From NCBI GenBank assembly GCA_015068555.1, contig SVKI01000003.1, positions 1 through 64,000 of the forward strand: 64,000 nt of DNA, read 5' to 3'. Shown here piece by piece: positions 34,895-43,192 of the stretch. Within the stretch, counting starts at the first letter, position 1; every line of letters starts with the position of its first letter. The translations under genes were made by a program, and so were the position numbers. This DNA is from Oscillospiraceae bacterium (lineage in GTDB: Bacteria; Bacillota; Clostridia; UBA1381; UBA9506). The notes under the pieces were generated by a model. It made no database searches. It saw nothing but the letters and a program-made list of their open reading frames with translations, and was not told where the DNA came from.

Positions 34895-36719
34895 AAATGC
34901 CACCTCCCCAGCTTTGGGTTACACCACATCCGCCACATGATTCGCGACAGTTTTTGGTCAACTCGCCACGCTTGGCACGTTCATTTTCTCTTTGCAAAAA
35001 CTCCCTCGTTACGCCGGGATCAATAACTTCCCAAGGCAGCTTTTCTTCATAGCTTCTTTCCCGCTTATTATAAAAATCGGGGTCAATGCCCTCCTGACGG
35101 AAAGCCTCCATCCACAAATCATAATCAAAGCATTCATGCCACGCATCAAAGCGTGCACCCAGCTTTTGCGCACGAATGAGAACACGGCTTAAGCGCCTGT
35201 CACCACGGGCAAAAACGCCTTCTAACACGCTGAGTTTTGCCTCATGCCAGTTATACGAAATAGCGCGGTCATGAATCTGGTCTTTAATCCAATGCTGCTT
35301 ATCGCGTAGGGTTTCAATATCATCCTGGGGCGCCCACTGGAACGGGGTAAACGGCTTAGGTACAAAGGAAGAAGCAGAAACCGTCACACGCAGGCCCTTA
35401 TTCCGCAGATGCTTGGGCGTAGCCCGATAGGCCTCTACGACCTTGTGTGCAAGATGCGCAATTTGCTCTACATCATCTTTCGTTTCCGTCGGCAAACCAA
35501 TCATAAAGTAAAGCTTCACGCCGCCGTAACCGCCGGCAAAGGCCATGGAAACCGAGCGTAGCAAATCCTCCTCCGTCACGCCCTTATTGATCACATCACG
35601 CAGACGCTGGGAACCGGCCTCCGGCGCAAAGGTTAAACCGCTTTTTCTGACCTTTTGCACCTTCTGCATTAATTCCATAGAGAAACTGTCAATACGCAAA
35701 GACGGCAGGCTTAAATTAATTTTTTTGCTGACCGTCAAATCTAAAAGTCCCTCGGTTAATTCTTTTAAACCTGTATAATCACTGGTTGATAAACTGGACA
35801 TAGAGATTTCTTCATAGCCGGTGTTATCAATCAGTTTTTGTGCTAACTCCAAAAGCCGCTCCGGACTTCTTTCTCGCACCGGGCGATAAATGATACCCGC
35901 CTGGCAGAAACGACAGCCGCGGATACAGCCGCGGAATAATTCTAATGTGATACGGTCGTGTATCGTCTCCATATAGGGAACGATGATATTATCGGGATAA
36001 AACACCGCATCCATATCCTGAATAATTCTTTTTTTCACGCGTACCGGCACACCTTCGCGATTGGGCTCCATTTTGTCAATCGTACCGTCTTCTTTGTAGG
36101 TAACCGTATAAAATTGCGGCACATAAACGCCCTCAATTTTTGCAATCTCTTCTAAAAAGCCGACCTTTGTGTTTCCTGTTCCCTTCCAGGCACGATACGC
36201 ATCCATCACTTCAAGCATAACCTCTTCACCTTCGCCAATCATAAAAAAGTCAACGATATCGGCAAGGGGCTCCGGATTAAACGCACAGGGACCGCCGGCG
36301 CAAATAAACGGCATATCCTCACTTCTCTCCTCGCGGAGGGCGGGAATAGCAGATAAATCCAACATATTGATAATGTTGGAGTAACTCATTTCATATTGCA
36401 GGGTAAAGCCTACAAAATCAAATTCTTTGATATCACTTTTCGTTTCCATAGAAAAAAGCGGGATATTGGCTTCACGCATTTTTTCTTCCATGTCAATCCA
36501 CGGTGCAAACACACGCTCGCAATAAATATCCGGCTGATTATTTAAAAGATGGTATAAAATTTTAATACCCAGATGCGACATCCCCACTTCATACACATCG
36601 GGAAAACAAAAGGCAAAGCGAATGTTAATGCCCGCCAAATCTTTATGTACGCTGTTATATTCTGTACCAATATACCGCGCCGGTTTTTGCACTTCTTTCA
36701 AAATTTTATCTAAATTCAT
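34887..36719 (-). CDS. TIGR03960 B12-binding/radical SAM protein
   Basis: A 610-residue radical SAM enzyme. N-terminal cobalamin-binding-like region (about 20-160, YEVGMSHLGIKILYHLLN and FICAGGPCAFNPEPLAD), then the iron-sulfur motif GCIRGCRFCQAG (C-x3-C-x2-C) near residue 265, and the SLPSLRIDSF and TFAPEAGSQRLRDVINKG strands. It ends in a Cys/Gly-rich tail (CRESCGGCGVTQSWGGG), a possible second metal site. The substrate is unknown. Probably works with the DUF2344 protein encoded next. Confidence 0.9.
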   Translation of the reverse strand: MNLDKILKEVQKPARYIGTEYNSVHKDLAGINIRFAFCFPDVYEVGMSHLGIKILYHLLNNQPDIYCERVFAPWIDMEEKMREANIPLFSMETKSDIKEFDFVGFTLQYEMSYSNIINMLDLSAIPALREERSEDMPFICAGGPCAFNPEPLADIVDFFMIGEGEEVMLEVMDAYRAWKGTGNTKVGFLEEIAKIEGVYVPQFYTVTYKEDGTIDKMEPNREGVPVRVKKRIIQDMDAVFYPDNIIVPYMETIHDRITLELFRGCIRGCRFCQAGIIYRPVRERSPERLLELAQKLIDNTGYEEISMSSLSTSDYTGLKELTEGLLDLTVSKKINLSLPSLRIDSFSMELMQKVQKVRKSGLTFAPEAGSQRLRDVINKGVTEEDLLRSVSMAFAGGYGGVKLYFMIGLPTETKDDVEQIAHLAHKVVEAYRATPKHLRNKGLRVTVSASSFVPKPFTPFQWAPQDDIETLRDKQHWIKDQIHDRAISYNWHEAKLSVLEGVFARGDRRLSRVLIRAQKLGARFDAWHECFDYDLWMEAFRQEGIDPDFYNKRERSYEEKLPWEVIDPGVTREFLQRENERAKRGELTKNCRESCGGCGVTQSWGGGICG

Positions 36720-36756
36720 AATTTTGTTCCCTTCTCATTGCTCGCAGGTTCACGGT

Positions 36757-37515
36757 TTATTTTCCCAAAACGGTGTTCAGATAATCCAAAGAGAAAAAGT
36801 CGTGGTCGATATATTCCGATAACAGTGCTGCCACATGACCCTCCAGTTCTTCTAAAACAGTAGGCGAAACTCTGAAGGCAAAAGCCTTTTTATCATCATG
36901 GTTAAACACGTAATGCATAGCTTCTAAGCAGCTGGCAGAAATCGGTTTTGCATCTTCAAGCTGCCCGGCACAATTTGCACAAACCAGGCCGCCCGATTCA
37001 GGAGAAAGATAGTATCCGGCCTCCCCGCCGCAACTCATGCACTCTGTAAGGCATGGCATAAGTCCCAGAAAGACAAGCAACTTAAGTTCAAAAACACATT
37101 TCACCAGGCGCAAATCTCCGCCCCATCTGGCAAATAGATAAAAGGTATTTAAAAACAGAGACAGAAGCCTTTCTGTGTCTGCATCCTGCTCTTCCTGAAC
37201 GGTATAGCCCGTTAAATCCGCAACATATGTAGCAAACGCCAATCGCTCAATGTTGGTTGTTAGGCTGTAAAAACTCTCAATCAGTTCACAGCTGTTCATC
37301 TTATACATGTCACGACCGGGATATAAAACGAATTCGCTGTACGCAAAAAGAGCGGTCCCCGCGGCCAGTTTGTTTCTGAAACCGCGTGCACCACGCGCGG
37401 ATACCTTAATAACGCCGAAATCCTTTGTAAAAAGGGTGAGAATCAGGTCATTGTCCTTGACCTGTGTTCGTCTGATTACCACACCCGTCGTTTTGATTAG
37501 TTCCATATTCACCAC
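36757..37515 (-). CDS. recO: DNA repair protein RecO
   Basis: A 252-residue recombination mediator that loads RecA with RecR and anneals single strands. N-terminal OB fold (TTGVVIRRTQVKDNDLILTL), helical middle, and a four-Cys zinc site (CMSCGG then CANC near residues 153-180). The start is a GTG at 37515 after AAGGA; the ATG three codons on is an alternative. It follows era, the usual Firmicutes order. Confidence 0.93.
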   Translation of the reverse strand: MVNMELIKTTGVVIRRTQVKDNDLILTLFTKDFGVIKVSARGARGFRNKLAAGTALFAYSEFVLYPGRDMYKMNSCELIESFYSLTTNIERLAFATYVADLTGYTVQEEQDADTERLLSLFLNTFYLFARWGGDLRLVKCVFELKLLVFLGLMPCLTECMSCGGEAGYYLSPESGGLVCANCAGQLEDAKPISASCLEAMHYVFNHDDKKAFAFRVSPTVLEELEGHVAALLSEYIDHDFFSLDYLNTVLGK

Positions 37516-37615
37516 AATTTTCCTTCAAATTTGAACATTCTTTATATAATAAATAATCATCAATTGTACCGGTTTTGCAAAACAGTTCCCAACTCAATTT
37601 CTCCAGCATGGGCAT

Positions 37616-37662
37616 GGCCTCCATTTGTTAAACTGCTATTAGTTTAACTGTAGGCCTTTTTA
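37616..37662 (+). terminator. Plus-oriented hairpin with T-run between era and recO
   Basis: GGCCT and AGGCC outer pairs enclose GTTAAACT / AGTTTAAC, and a TTTTT follows on the plus strand only. Both neighbouring genes are on the minus strand, so this would end an antisense transcript or be a relic. The rest of 37516-37699 holds nothing recognisable. Confidence 0.4.
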
Positions 37663-37699
37663 ATATACCATGAAAAAATTCTCAAAACAGGAATATTTT

Positions 37700-38590
37700 T
37701 TATTCGCCTGTATAACCAAAATTGCGCAGGGCGCCTTCTTTGTTGCGCCAGTCATCTTTCACCTTGACCCATAATTTTAAAAGCACTTTTTTGCCTAGCA
37801 TTTCTTCAATGTCGGCACGGGCAAGCGTGCCTGCCTCTTTTAAAACAGAGCCTTTTTTACCGATAACAATGCCTTTGTGACTTTGCTTTTCACAGTAAAT
37901 ATTCACCTCTATGTCCACAATTGCAGGTTTTTCCTTCATGGAAAAAACTTCAATGGCAATGCCATGAGGCACCTCTTGCTCTAAAAGATACAAGAGCTTT
38001 TCGCGCACAAGCTCAGCCACAATCTGCCGCTCCGGCTGGTCGGTTACAGAATCCTCCGGAAAGTACATGGGGCCTTCTACAAGATAGCTTGATAGTTCAG
38101 AAAGCAACGCCTCCACACCATCATTCTGCTTAGCAGAAATCAGGTACACTGAAGCAAATGTATAGGCCTGCTGATAGACGGAAATGACAGGCAGAAGCAT
38201 TTCCTTTTTTACCGTATCAATTTTGTTTATGACCAAGATAACCGGTATCCCTGTCTGCTTTAAGTCTTCCAGGATTTTAAGTTCTGTTTTTCCGGGTTCT
38301 GCCTTTGGCTCGACTAAAAATAAAACTGCATCTGCGTCACGCATGGCACTACCGGCTGACTTCATCATCGTTTCACCCAGTTTGGTGAACGGACGGTGGA
38401 TGCCCGGTGTGTCCACAAACACCATTTGCATATCATCCCGGGTTAAAACACCTAAAATATTGTTCCGCGTTGTTTGCGGTTTATCTGAAATAATAGCAAT
38501 TTTTTGCCCGATCATACGGTTTAATAAGGTCGATTTGCCTACGTTGGGGCGTCCGACAATACTGATAAATCCTGATTTGAACGTTTCCAT
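37700..38590 (-). CDS. era: GTPase Era
   Basis: A 296-residue GTPase that binds the 3' end of 16S rRNA in 30S maturation. G1 GRPNVGKST near residue 13, G2 QTTRNNI, G3 DTPGIHRP near 60, G4 NKID near 122, and the C-terminal KH domain with GIVIGKKGSVLKEAG near 240. It starts one base after the stop of the glycosyltransferase gene, so they are co-transcribed. Confidence 0.96.
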   Translation of the reverse strand: METFKSGFISIVGRPNVGKSTLLNRMIGQKIAIISDKPQTTRNNILGVLTRDDMQMVFVDTPGIHRPFTKLGETMMKSAGSAMRDADAVLFLVEPKAEPGKTELKILEDLKQTGIPVILVINKIDTVKKEMLLPVISVYQQAYTFASVYLISAKQNDGVEALLSELSSYLVEGPMYFPEDSVTDQPERQIVAELVREKLLYLLEQEVPHGIAIEVFSMKEKPAIVDIEVNIYCEKQSHKGIVIGKKGSVLKEAGTLARADIEEMLGKKVLLKLWVKVKDDWRNKEGALRNFGYTGE

Positions 38591-38591
38591 T

Positions 38592-39332
38592 TCATCGTCC
38601 CCCTTTTACACGTTTGCCCTTAAATAAAACGGTTAAACCGAATTTTGGCAGCGCCAGCATTCTGATAAAGCGAGAGGGCTGTTTCATAAGCCGATAGAAC
38701 CACTCAAGGCCAGCCTTCTGATATTTAAGTGGTGCGCGCTCTACGGTTCCGGCCCAGACATCTAAGCTTCCGCCAACACCTAAAACAAGTCCTGCAGAAA
38801 GCTCATCCTTATGCTGGGCAATCCATTTTTCCTGTTTGGGTGCACCCAGGCAAACGAATAGTATATCCGGCTTTTTTTCCTGTATATCGGCAATGATGCG
38901 CTTTTCTTTTTCCGCATCAAAATAGCCATCCTGCGTGCCGCAAACCCGAAGTGTGGGATACTGCTCTTCAAGCTTTTGCACGGCAAGCTCTGCAACGCCC
39001 GGTTTTCCGCCGAAAAAGTATACGCTATATCCTTCTTCTGCAGCTTTTTCAAGCAAACGGCAAGACAGGTCAAAGCCTGCGACGCGTTCCGGCAGGGGTG
39101 CCTTTAAGATTCTGGAAGCATATACAACGCCAATTCCATCCGCGATGATTAAATCTGCCGTATTCAAGATGCTACAGAATTCAGCATCCTGATACGCAAC
39201 CATGATGATTTCTGAATTGGGCGTAAAAACCGTGCCAACCCCTTCCTGCTTAATGCAGGAAATGGCTCGCTCCAGGGCTTCATCCATGGTTACATGGTCT
39301 ACCATAACACCTAATATATCAATCTTTTTCAA
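38592..39332 (-). CDS. WecG/TagA/CpsF family glycosyltransferase
   Basis: A 246-residue GT26-family enzyme, which in wall teichoic acid or capsule synthesis moves N-acetylmannosamine(uronate) to a lipid-linked sugar. Motifs: TPNSEIIMVA, ADLIIADGIGVV (catalytic Asp region), YFFGGKPGVAE, VCLGAPKQEKWI and the C-terminal GLEWFYRL-x-x-QPSRF membrane-contact region. I start it at TTG 39332, six bases after GGAGGT. TTGACA at 39386-39391 with a weak -10 about 55 bp upstream may be its promoter. No other teichoic-acid gene is in the window. Confidence 0.88.
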   Translation of the reverse strand: MKKIDILGVMVDHVTMDEALERAISCIKQEGVGTVFTPNSEIIMVAYQDAEFCSILNTADLIIADGIGVVYASRILKAPLPERVAGFDLSCRLLEKAAEEGYSVYFFGGKPGVAELAVQKLEEQYPTLRVCGTQDGYFDAEKEKRIIADIQEKKPDILFVCLGAPKQEKWIAQHKDELSAGLVLGVGGSLDVWAGTVERAPLKYQKAGLEWFYRLMKQPSRFIRMLALPKFGLTVLFKGKRVKGGR

Positions 39333-39391
39333 AGCTGCACCTCCGCAGTAATATTCTTCAACCATATCTTCTTAATATATGATTTTGTCAA

Positions 39392-39522
39392 GTTAGGGAC
39401 AAAAAATTTATTAGTTTATCGGCATCTTTTATCGGCACTTTTAAAAAGTGCCGATAAACTCAATCCATAAAATGTAATCCCGAAAGGCTTCCCCTTGAGG
39501 GGAAGCCTTTTTTGTCCCTAAC
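39392..39522. mobile_element. 131-bp MITE-like element with 15-bp perfect terminal inverted repeats
   Basis: Ends GTTAGGGACAAAAAA (39392-39406) and its exact complement (39508-39522). Inside are a palindrome TTTATCGGCACTTTT / AAAAGTGCCGATAAA (about 39445-39475) and a hairpin AGGCTTCCCC-TTGA-GGGGAAGCCT abutting the right end. There is no ORF and no clear target duplication, and no second copy was found in this window. The TTGACA proposed for the glycosyltransferase overlaps its left edge. Confidence 0.6.
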
Positions 39523-39573
39523 ATATCAAACTTTACAATCAGTGAACAATTCAGATACCAAGCTTTTAGGCGA

Positions 39574-39742
39574 TATAATTAGGTGACAGGAAAAATACAC
39601 TCCAATTCTACCAGGAGTAAAAATGCTTGCTTGCAAGGGCATTTTTACGACGCCGTCAATTGGCATACGCAGGCTGAAAGACTGCAGAAAGCCGTCAGGC
39701 TTTTAAGAATTTTATAAAATAAAATTCTGCATATGCCGATTA
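39574..39742. repeat. R1 structured repeat, copy C (tandem unit 1)
   Basis: 169-bp unit directly followed by copy D, differing from it at only a few bases. It has the same head, first stem and outer arms as copies A/B, but two inner hairpins have other sequences: AAAGCC-GTCA-GGCTTT and AGAATTTTA / TAAAATTCT. Confidence 0.85.
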
Positions 39743-39914
39743 TATAATTAGGTGACAGGAAAAATGCACTCCAATTCTACCAGGAGTAAAAATGCTTGCT
39801 TGCAAGGGCATTTTTACGACGCCGTCAATTGGCATACGCAGGCTGAAAGACTGCAGAAAGCCGTCAGGCTTTTAAGAATTTTATAAAATAAAATTCTGCA
39901 TATGCCAATTATAT
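39743..39914. repeat. R1 structured repeat, copy D (tandem unit 2)
   Basis: Outer arms AATTGGCATACGCAG (39827-39841) and CTGCATATGCCAATT (39896-39910) pair over 15 positions with one C/A mismatch, which would be a G-U pair in a minus-strand RNA. Positions 39333-40088 hold no gene, only this tandem pair, the 131-bp element and a terminator. Confidence 0.85.
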
Positions 39915-40021
39915 CATACATAAAAAATAAAATCAATTATGATGTTGTAAAAAAGTAGATATTGAGATAATTCTTATATACATCATAATGTACTATATTC
40001 AGGTTTATTCTTATTAGGCAG

Positions 40022-40059
40022 AAAAGCTGCGGTTGAAATCTTTCAACCGCAGCTTTTTA
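40022..40059 (-). terminator. Terminator of dehydrogenase operon
   Basis: AAAAGCTGCGGTTGAAA / TTTCAACCGCAGCTTTT with a 3-nt loop and T-runs on both strands, 30 bp past the SDR stop. Confidence 0.9.
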
Positions 40060-40088
40060 AGTATTAACTTACTTCTAATAATCAGATA

Positions 40089-40895
40089 CTAAATGGAGGT
40101 ATACCCACCATCTACAGGGATACTAAGACCTGTAAGATACGCAGATGCATCCGAAGCAAGAAGAAGTATTAAACCTTTAACGTCATCGCCGTTAGCAAGG
40201 CGTCCAAGTTGAGTGTGTTTTGAATACTCCTCTGCAAATACGGGGTTGGTACGGTCAGATTGCAGACCTCCCGGGCATACTGCATTGATGCGGACACCGT
40301 ACTGGCCATAGTAGCTTGCCGCGTGGCGTACCCAGGCAGAAAGCCCCGATTTATCAACAGAATATGAATGTCCATACGCACCGGGTAGCATTTGCGGGTT
40401 GCCGTCATAGTTGTGCTTTTCAACAGCGATAAGCCCCATCATTGAACCGAACACAACAATTGAACCGCTTTTTTGCTTTGCCATTTGCTCGCCAACAAGC
40501 TGCAGAATATAAAGCGAGCCTGCAGAATTAACACGAACATTTTGTTCAAGATGTATGGGGTCTTCATCCCAACCGGTACCCGTACCGCCGGCAGGGATAA
40601 TACGACTGCAATGAACAAACGCATCAATTCTTCCCGCATCTTCAATTACCGTTTTAACAAGATTCTCTATACTCGAAATATTATCAAGATCAAAGGCAAT
40701 AGCTTTTGCATTTACACCCTTTGTCTGGCGAAGTTCTTCAATAAAGGGTTGTGCAGATTCAATCGTGTGGCTTGCAAGGTAGATGTTAGCACCAGCGTCT
40801 GCCAGGGCAAGAGTGGCACCAAGGCCATACATGGCACGTCCTCCTGTAATAAGGACATTTTTTCCCTTCATAGATAACAAATCAAATGTATTCAT
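40089..40895 (-). CDS. SDR family oxidoreductase (catalytically complete)
   Basis: A 268-residue short-chain dehydrogenase. The nucleotide loop is GGRAMYGLG near residue 18 (T-G-x3-G-x-G variant), FDLDN binds adenine, the catalytic Ser lies in VVFGSMMG and the Tyr/Lys pair in SYSVDKSGL near residue 192. The C-terminus LASDASAYLTGLSIPVDGGY is typical of sugar or polyol SDRs. It is the third gene of a unit with the Gfo/Idh/MocA dehydrogenase and a degenerate paralogue. The substrate is probably a sugar, sugar acid or cyclitol, from context only. Confidence 0.85.
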   Translation of the reverse strand: MNTFDLLSMKGKNVLITGGRAMYGLGATLALADAGANIYLASHTIESAQPFIEELRQTKGVNAKAIAFDLDNISSIENLVKTVIEDAGRIDAFVHCSRIIPAGGTGTGWDEDPIHLEQNVRVNSAGSLYILQLVGEQMAKQKSGSIVVFGSMMGLIAVEKHNYDGNPQMLPGAYGHSYSVDKSGLSAWVRHAASYYGQYGVRINAVCPGGLQSDRTNPVFAEEYSKHTQLGRLANGDDVKGLILLLASDASAYLTGLSIPVDGGYTSI

Positions 40896-40905
40896 CTAAG
40901 CCACC

Positions 40906-41670
40906 TCATTTCGCAATATATCCGCCATCTACCGGCATTGTAATACCGGTGATGAACGCAGATGCATCGGATGCTAAAAATATAATTGCAGATGCAATGT
41001 CGTCTGCGTTTGCAAGACGTTTCACCTGATTATGACGTGTGAATGCTGTTTTAAATTCCTCGCAACAGCTTCCGTCAAGAGGAGCAAATGCCACAGCATT
41101 GCAACGACAACCATTTTCTGCTAGATAGTTTGAGGCTTGGCCGGCATAGTTAACAACGCCGCCATATATAAAGCCTTTAACAAAAGAAAAATCATTGTCT
41201 TTTTCATCGGGACAGTTTTTATAGTTAACAGGATCGTATCCTACAAGCGCACCATAATCAGCAACTAAAATTACGCTGCCGTGTCCCTGCTCTGCAAGGA
41301 TACGCCCAAGACTCTGTACGGTGAGCATAAGACCCAGCTCAGTTTTTGAAAGCTGTTCATATATTTCCGTATAAGATTGTTTCCAACCTTTAACCGGTGT
41401 GTAGAGACCATTTTCAATAACTATATCAAGTGTGCCCATCTTAGCGCGCACTTCACGTTCAAGATTTGCTGCCGATTCACTCGAACCATGTGTATATGTA
41501 AAGCTACCTGCAATATCAACACCAAGGTCAACTACCGTCTCGCCTGCCACCCAAATTTCAGCACCTGCACTCTTAAGTCCTTGTGCAATTTCGCGACTGT
41601 ATGGGTTTTCAGGACAAATGATAAGCGCTTTCTTTCCTTCAAGGGAAAAGCGTTCAAGAGTTTTGTTCAT
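40906..41670 (-). CDS. Degenerate SDR-fold protein (probable pseudoenzyme)
   Basis: A 254-residue SDR-fold protein, paralogous to the neighbouring 268-residue SDR (shared end LASDASAFITGITMPVDGGY). It lacks the Gly-rich cofactor loop, which reads IICPENPYSREIA. The catalytic Ser position reads VADYG, and the Tyr/Lys pair is reduced to Tyr (FIYGGVVNYAG, Lys replaced by Val). It keeps the fold and the C-terminal dimer region, so a structural or regulatory partner of the active SDR is likely. Start at ATG 41670 after GAGGTG; it begins 15 bp after the Gfo/Idh stop. Confidence 0.75.
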   Translation of the reverse strand: MNKTLERFSLEGKKALIICPENPYSREIAQGLKSAGAEIWVAGETVVDLGVDIAGSFTYTHGSSESAANLEREVRAKMGTLDIVIENGLYTPVKGWKQSYTEIYEQLSKTELGLMLTVQSLGRILAEQGHGSVILVADYGALVGYDPVNYKNCPDEKDNDFSFVKGFIYGGVVNYAGQASNYLAENGCRCNAVAFAPLDGSCCEEFKTAFTRHNQVKRLANADDIASAIIFLASDASAFITGITMPVDGGYIAK

Positions 41671-41685
41671 GCTCAACACCTCACG

Positions 41686-42657
41686 TTATCTTTCTTTAAT
41701 TTCGTTGAGATATACACGGCGGCCACCTTCATCACGGCTTTTCAGACCTGCGATAAGAATTTTTGCCATTTCAATAGTATCAGAGAAGGGATGTTCTTCT
41801 TCACCTGTGCGCAGATAATGAACAAATACATCAAGCTGTTTTTTGAATGCATAGTATGAGTCACTATCGCTCAGTACACGGCTTCCGTATTGCGCCATAA
41901 TTGTCAATCCATTAGATGCAAATCCATATCCCATAGGAATACTTACATCGCAACCATTTTTGTGGCGAAGATGTACCATTGCACGGTCATGGTCTCCAAG
42001 GTTTTCAACCCATTCAAAACCTTGACCAAGAAGAGGATGCATAGCTTCAATTGCATGCATACCATAGGTTTCCCAATATTTAGCCATAGGACTTACAATG
42101 TAACGGATGTTACCTAGTTCATAGTGATTCTTGTAAAAAGGTTCATATGATTTTACATAACGCATAGATGATGAAGACTGTATATGCGCTCCGTTATCAT
42201 ACCATTTTACAATTGTGCGGAGGTCTTCTTCATTGTCGGCAAGGGGCTTATCGATAAAGATTGGAAGTCCTGCTTCAATAAACGGACGGCAACGCTCGAC
42301 ATGTTCCGAACCAATATCTGTTGCACAAATAATAGCATCAACCTCGCCAATCATTTCCTCAGGATTTGTAACAACATTGGGGATAAAGGATGCACGAGCA
42401 CAGTTTTCTGCCATTGCTCTGTCTTCATATCCTGTAAAACAAACGTGCGTAACCTTAACACCGGGGATACCGAATGTTTCTTTTGGCTGCTTTGCAAGAT
42501 ACTGCGGAATGGTCGGATATAGTTCATTTGTCCATTTGCACATTTCATCATGATCGTAGCAATTAATCATGGCACTCCATGAGAATGGATGTGCATTACC
42601 CTCTGTCATACCGAGGATACCAATACGAATAGGTTTGTCAGCAAGTGGGAAATTCAT
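41686..42657 (-). CDS. Gfo/Idh/MocA family oxidoreductase
   Basis: A 323-residue dehydrogenase. The Rossmann start is IRIGILGMTEGNAHPF near residue 10 (divergent from G-x-G-x-x-G), then DAIICATDIGSEHVE and the family Lys-Pro motif PIFIDKPLADN near residue 135. The C-terminal domain carries a His-x3-Glu (GMHAIEAMHPLLGQG) at the active-site position. First gene of the three-gene dehydrogenase unit. The substrate is unknown. GAAAGAGG precedes the ATG. Confidence 0.85.
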   Translation of the reverse strand: MNFPLADKPIRIGILGMTEGNAHPFSWSAMINCYDHDEMCKWTNELYPTIPQYLAKQPKETFGIPGVKVTHVCFTGYEDRAMAENCARASFIPNVVTNPEEMIGEVDAIICATDIGSEHVERCRPFIEAGLPIFIDKPLADNEEDLRTIVKWYDNGAHIQSSSSMRYVKSYEPFYKNHYELGNIRYIVSPMAKYWETYGMHAIEAMHPLLGQGFEWVENLGDHDRAMVHLRHKNGCDVSIPMGYGFASNGLTIMAQYGSRVLSDSDSYYAFKKQLDVFVHYLRTGEEEHPFSDTIEMAKILIAGLKSRDEGGRRVYLNEIKER

Positions 42658-42869
42658 AGTTTTACCTCTTTCTTTTTTTAATTTGTAAATAAAATGGTTT
42701 TTACTTTTAAACTTTATAAGCTAATTGGCTTACCATTTTACTTGGCAATGCCATAATTTACGCCCGGTTGCACTGTTCTTATAGTTATTTGAAGAAGTTC
42801 TTTCGTTTACTTCTTCCATATTCCATTATTAGCTCCTCATACAAAGTCTGTTTGATTAAAAATATTATA

Positions 42870-42956
42870 CCATAAATTTACCGTTTAAAATTAATTCAAG
42901 GAAATTTATGGTGCAATGAACGCAACCTATTAAATTTTGTTCGGTATGCGTTCATT
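42870..42956. promoter_or_regulatory. Two inverted-repeat operator candidates upstream of dehydrogenase operon
   Basis: CCATAAATTT (42870-42879) repeats inverted as AAATTTATGG (42902-42911). AATGAACGCA (42915-42924) repeats inverted as TGCGTTCATT (42947-42956). The first pair overlaps a minus-strand TATAAT-like -10 (about 42865-42870), so repressor or activator binding there would affect the operon. No matching -35 is seen. Confidence 0.5.
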
Positions 42957-42994
42957 CTAAAATTCGTGCACGATTTAGATGCCACTTATTTTTT

Positions 42995-43192
42995 GTCGAT
43001 ATGCAAACTAAAGTTTGCTCGATATTTTTACTTCGTAAAATCGATATGTTTTCCCTTCGGTCAAACTCGATATGATATAAATCTCGTCGCACAAGCGACA
43101 TATCGAGCCGTCAGGCATATCGAGTGCAACAGCACATATCGAAAATCGAGGAACGAGATTTATATCGACGATTTCAAGCAAAGCTTGAAATC
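42995..43192. repeat. 198-bp palindromic array of small hairpins spaced by TCGATAT/ATATCGA
   Basis: Eight spacer words: four TCGATAT in the left half (42996, 43018, 43041, 43068) and four ATATCGA in the right half (about 43100-43161). The whole is therefore a nested palindrome. Between them sit separate hairpins: GCAAACT/AGTTTGC, TTTTAC-TTC-GTAAAA, GTCGC-ACAA-GCGAC, GCC-GTCA-GGC, GTGC-AACA-GCAC, and a terminal GATTTCAAGC-AAA-GCTTGAAATC. An inner pair ATATAAATCTCG / CGAGATTTATAT strengthens the middle. No ORF. Confidence 0.8.

Noticed and set aside
39574-39914. CRISPR array
   Set aside because: Only two near-identical 169-bp tandem units with no variable spacers, and no cas genes in the window.
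42995-43192. CRISPR-like repeat-spacer array
   Set aside because: The 7-bp words are too short and switch orientation at the centre; intervening segments are self-complementary hairpins, not spacers.
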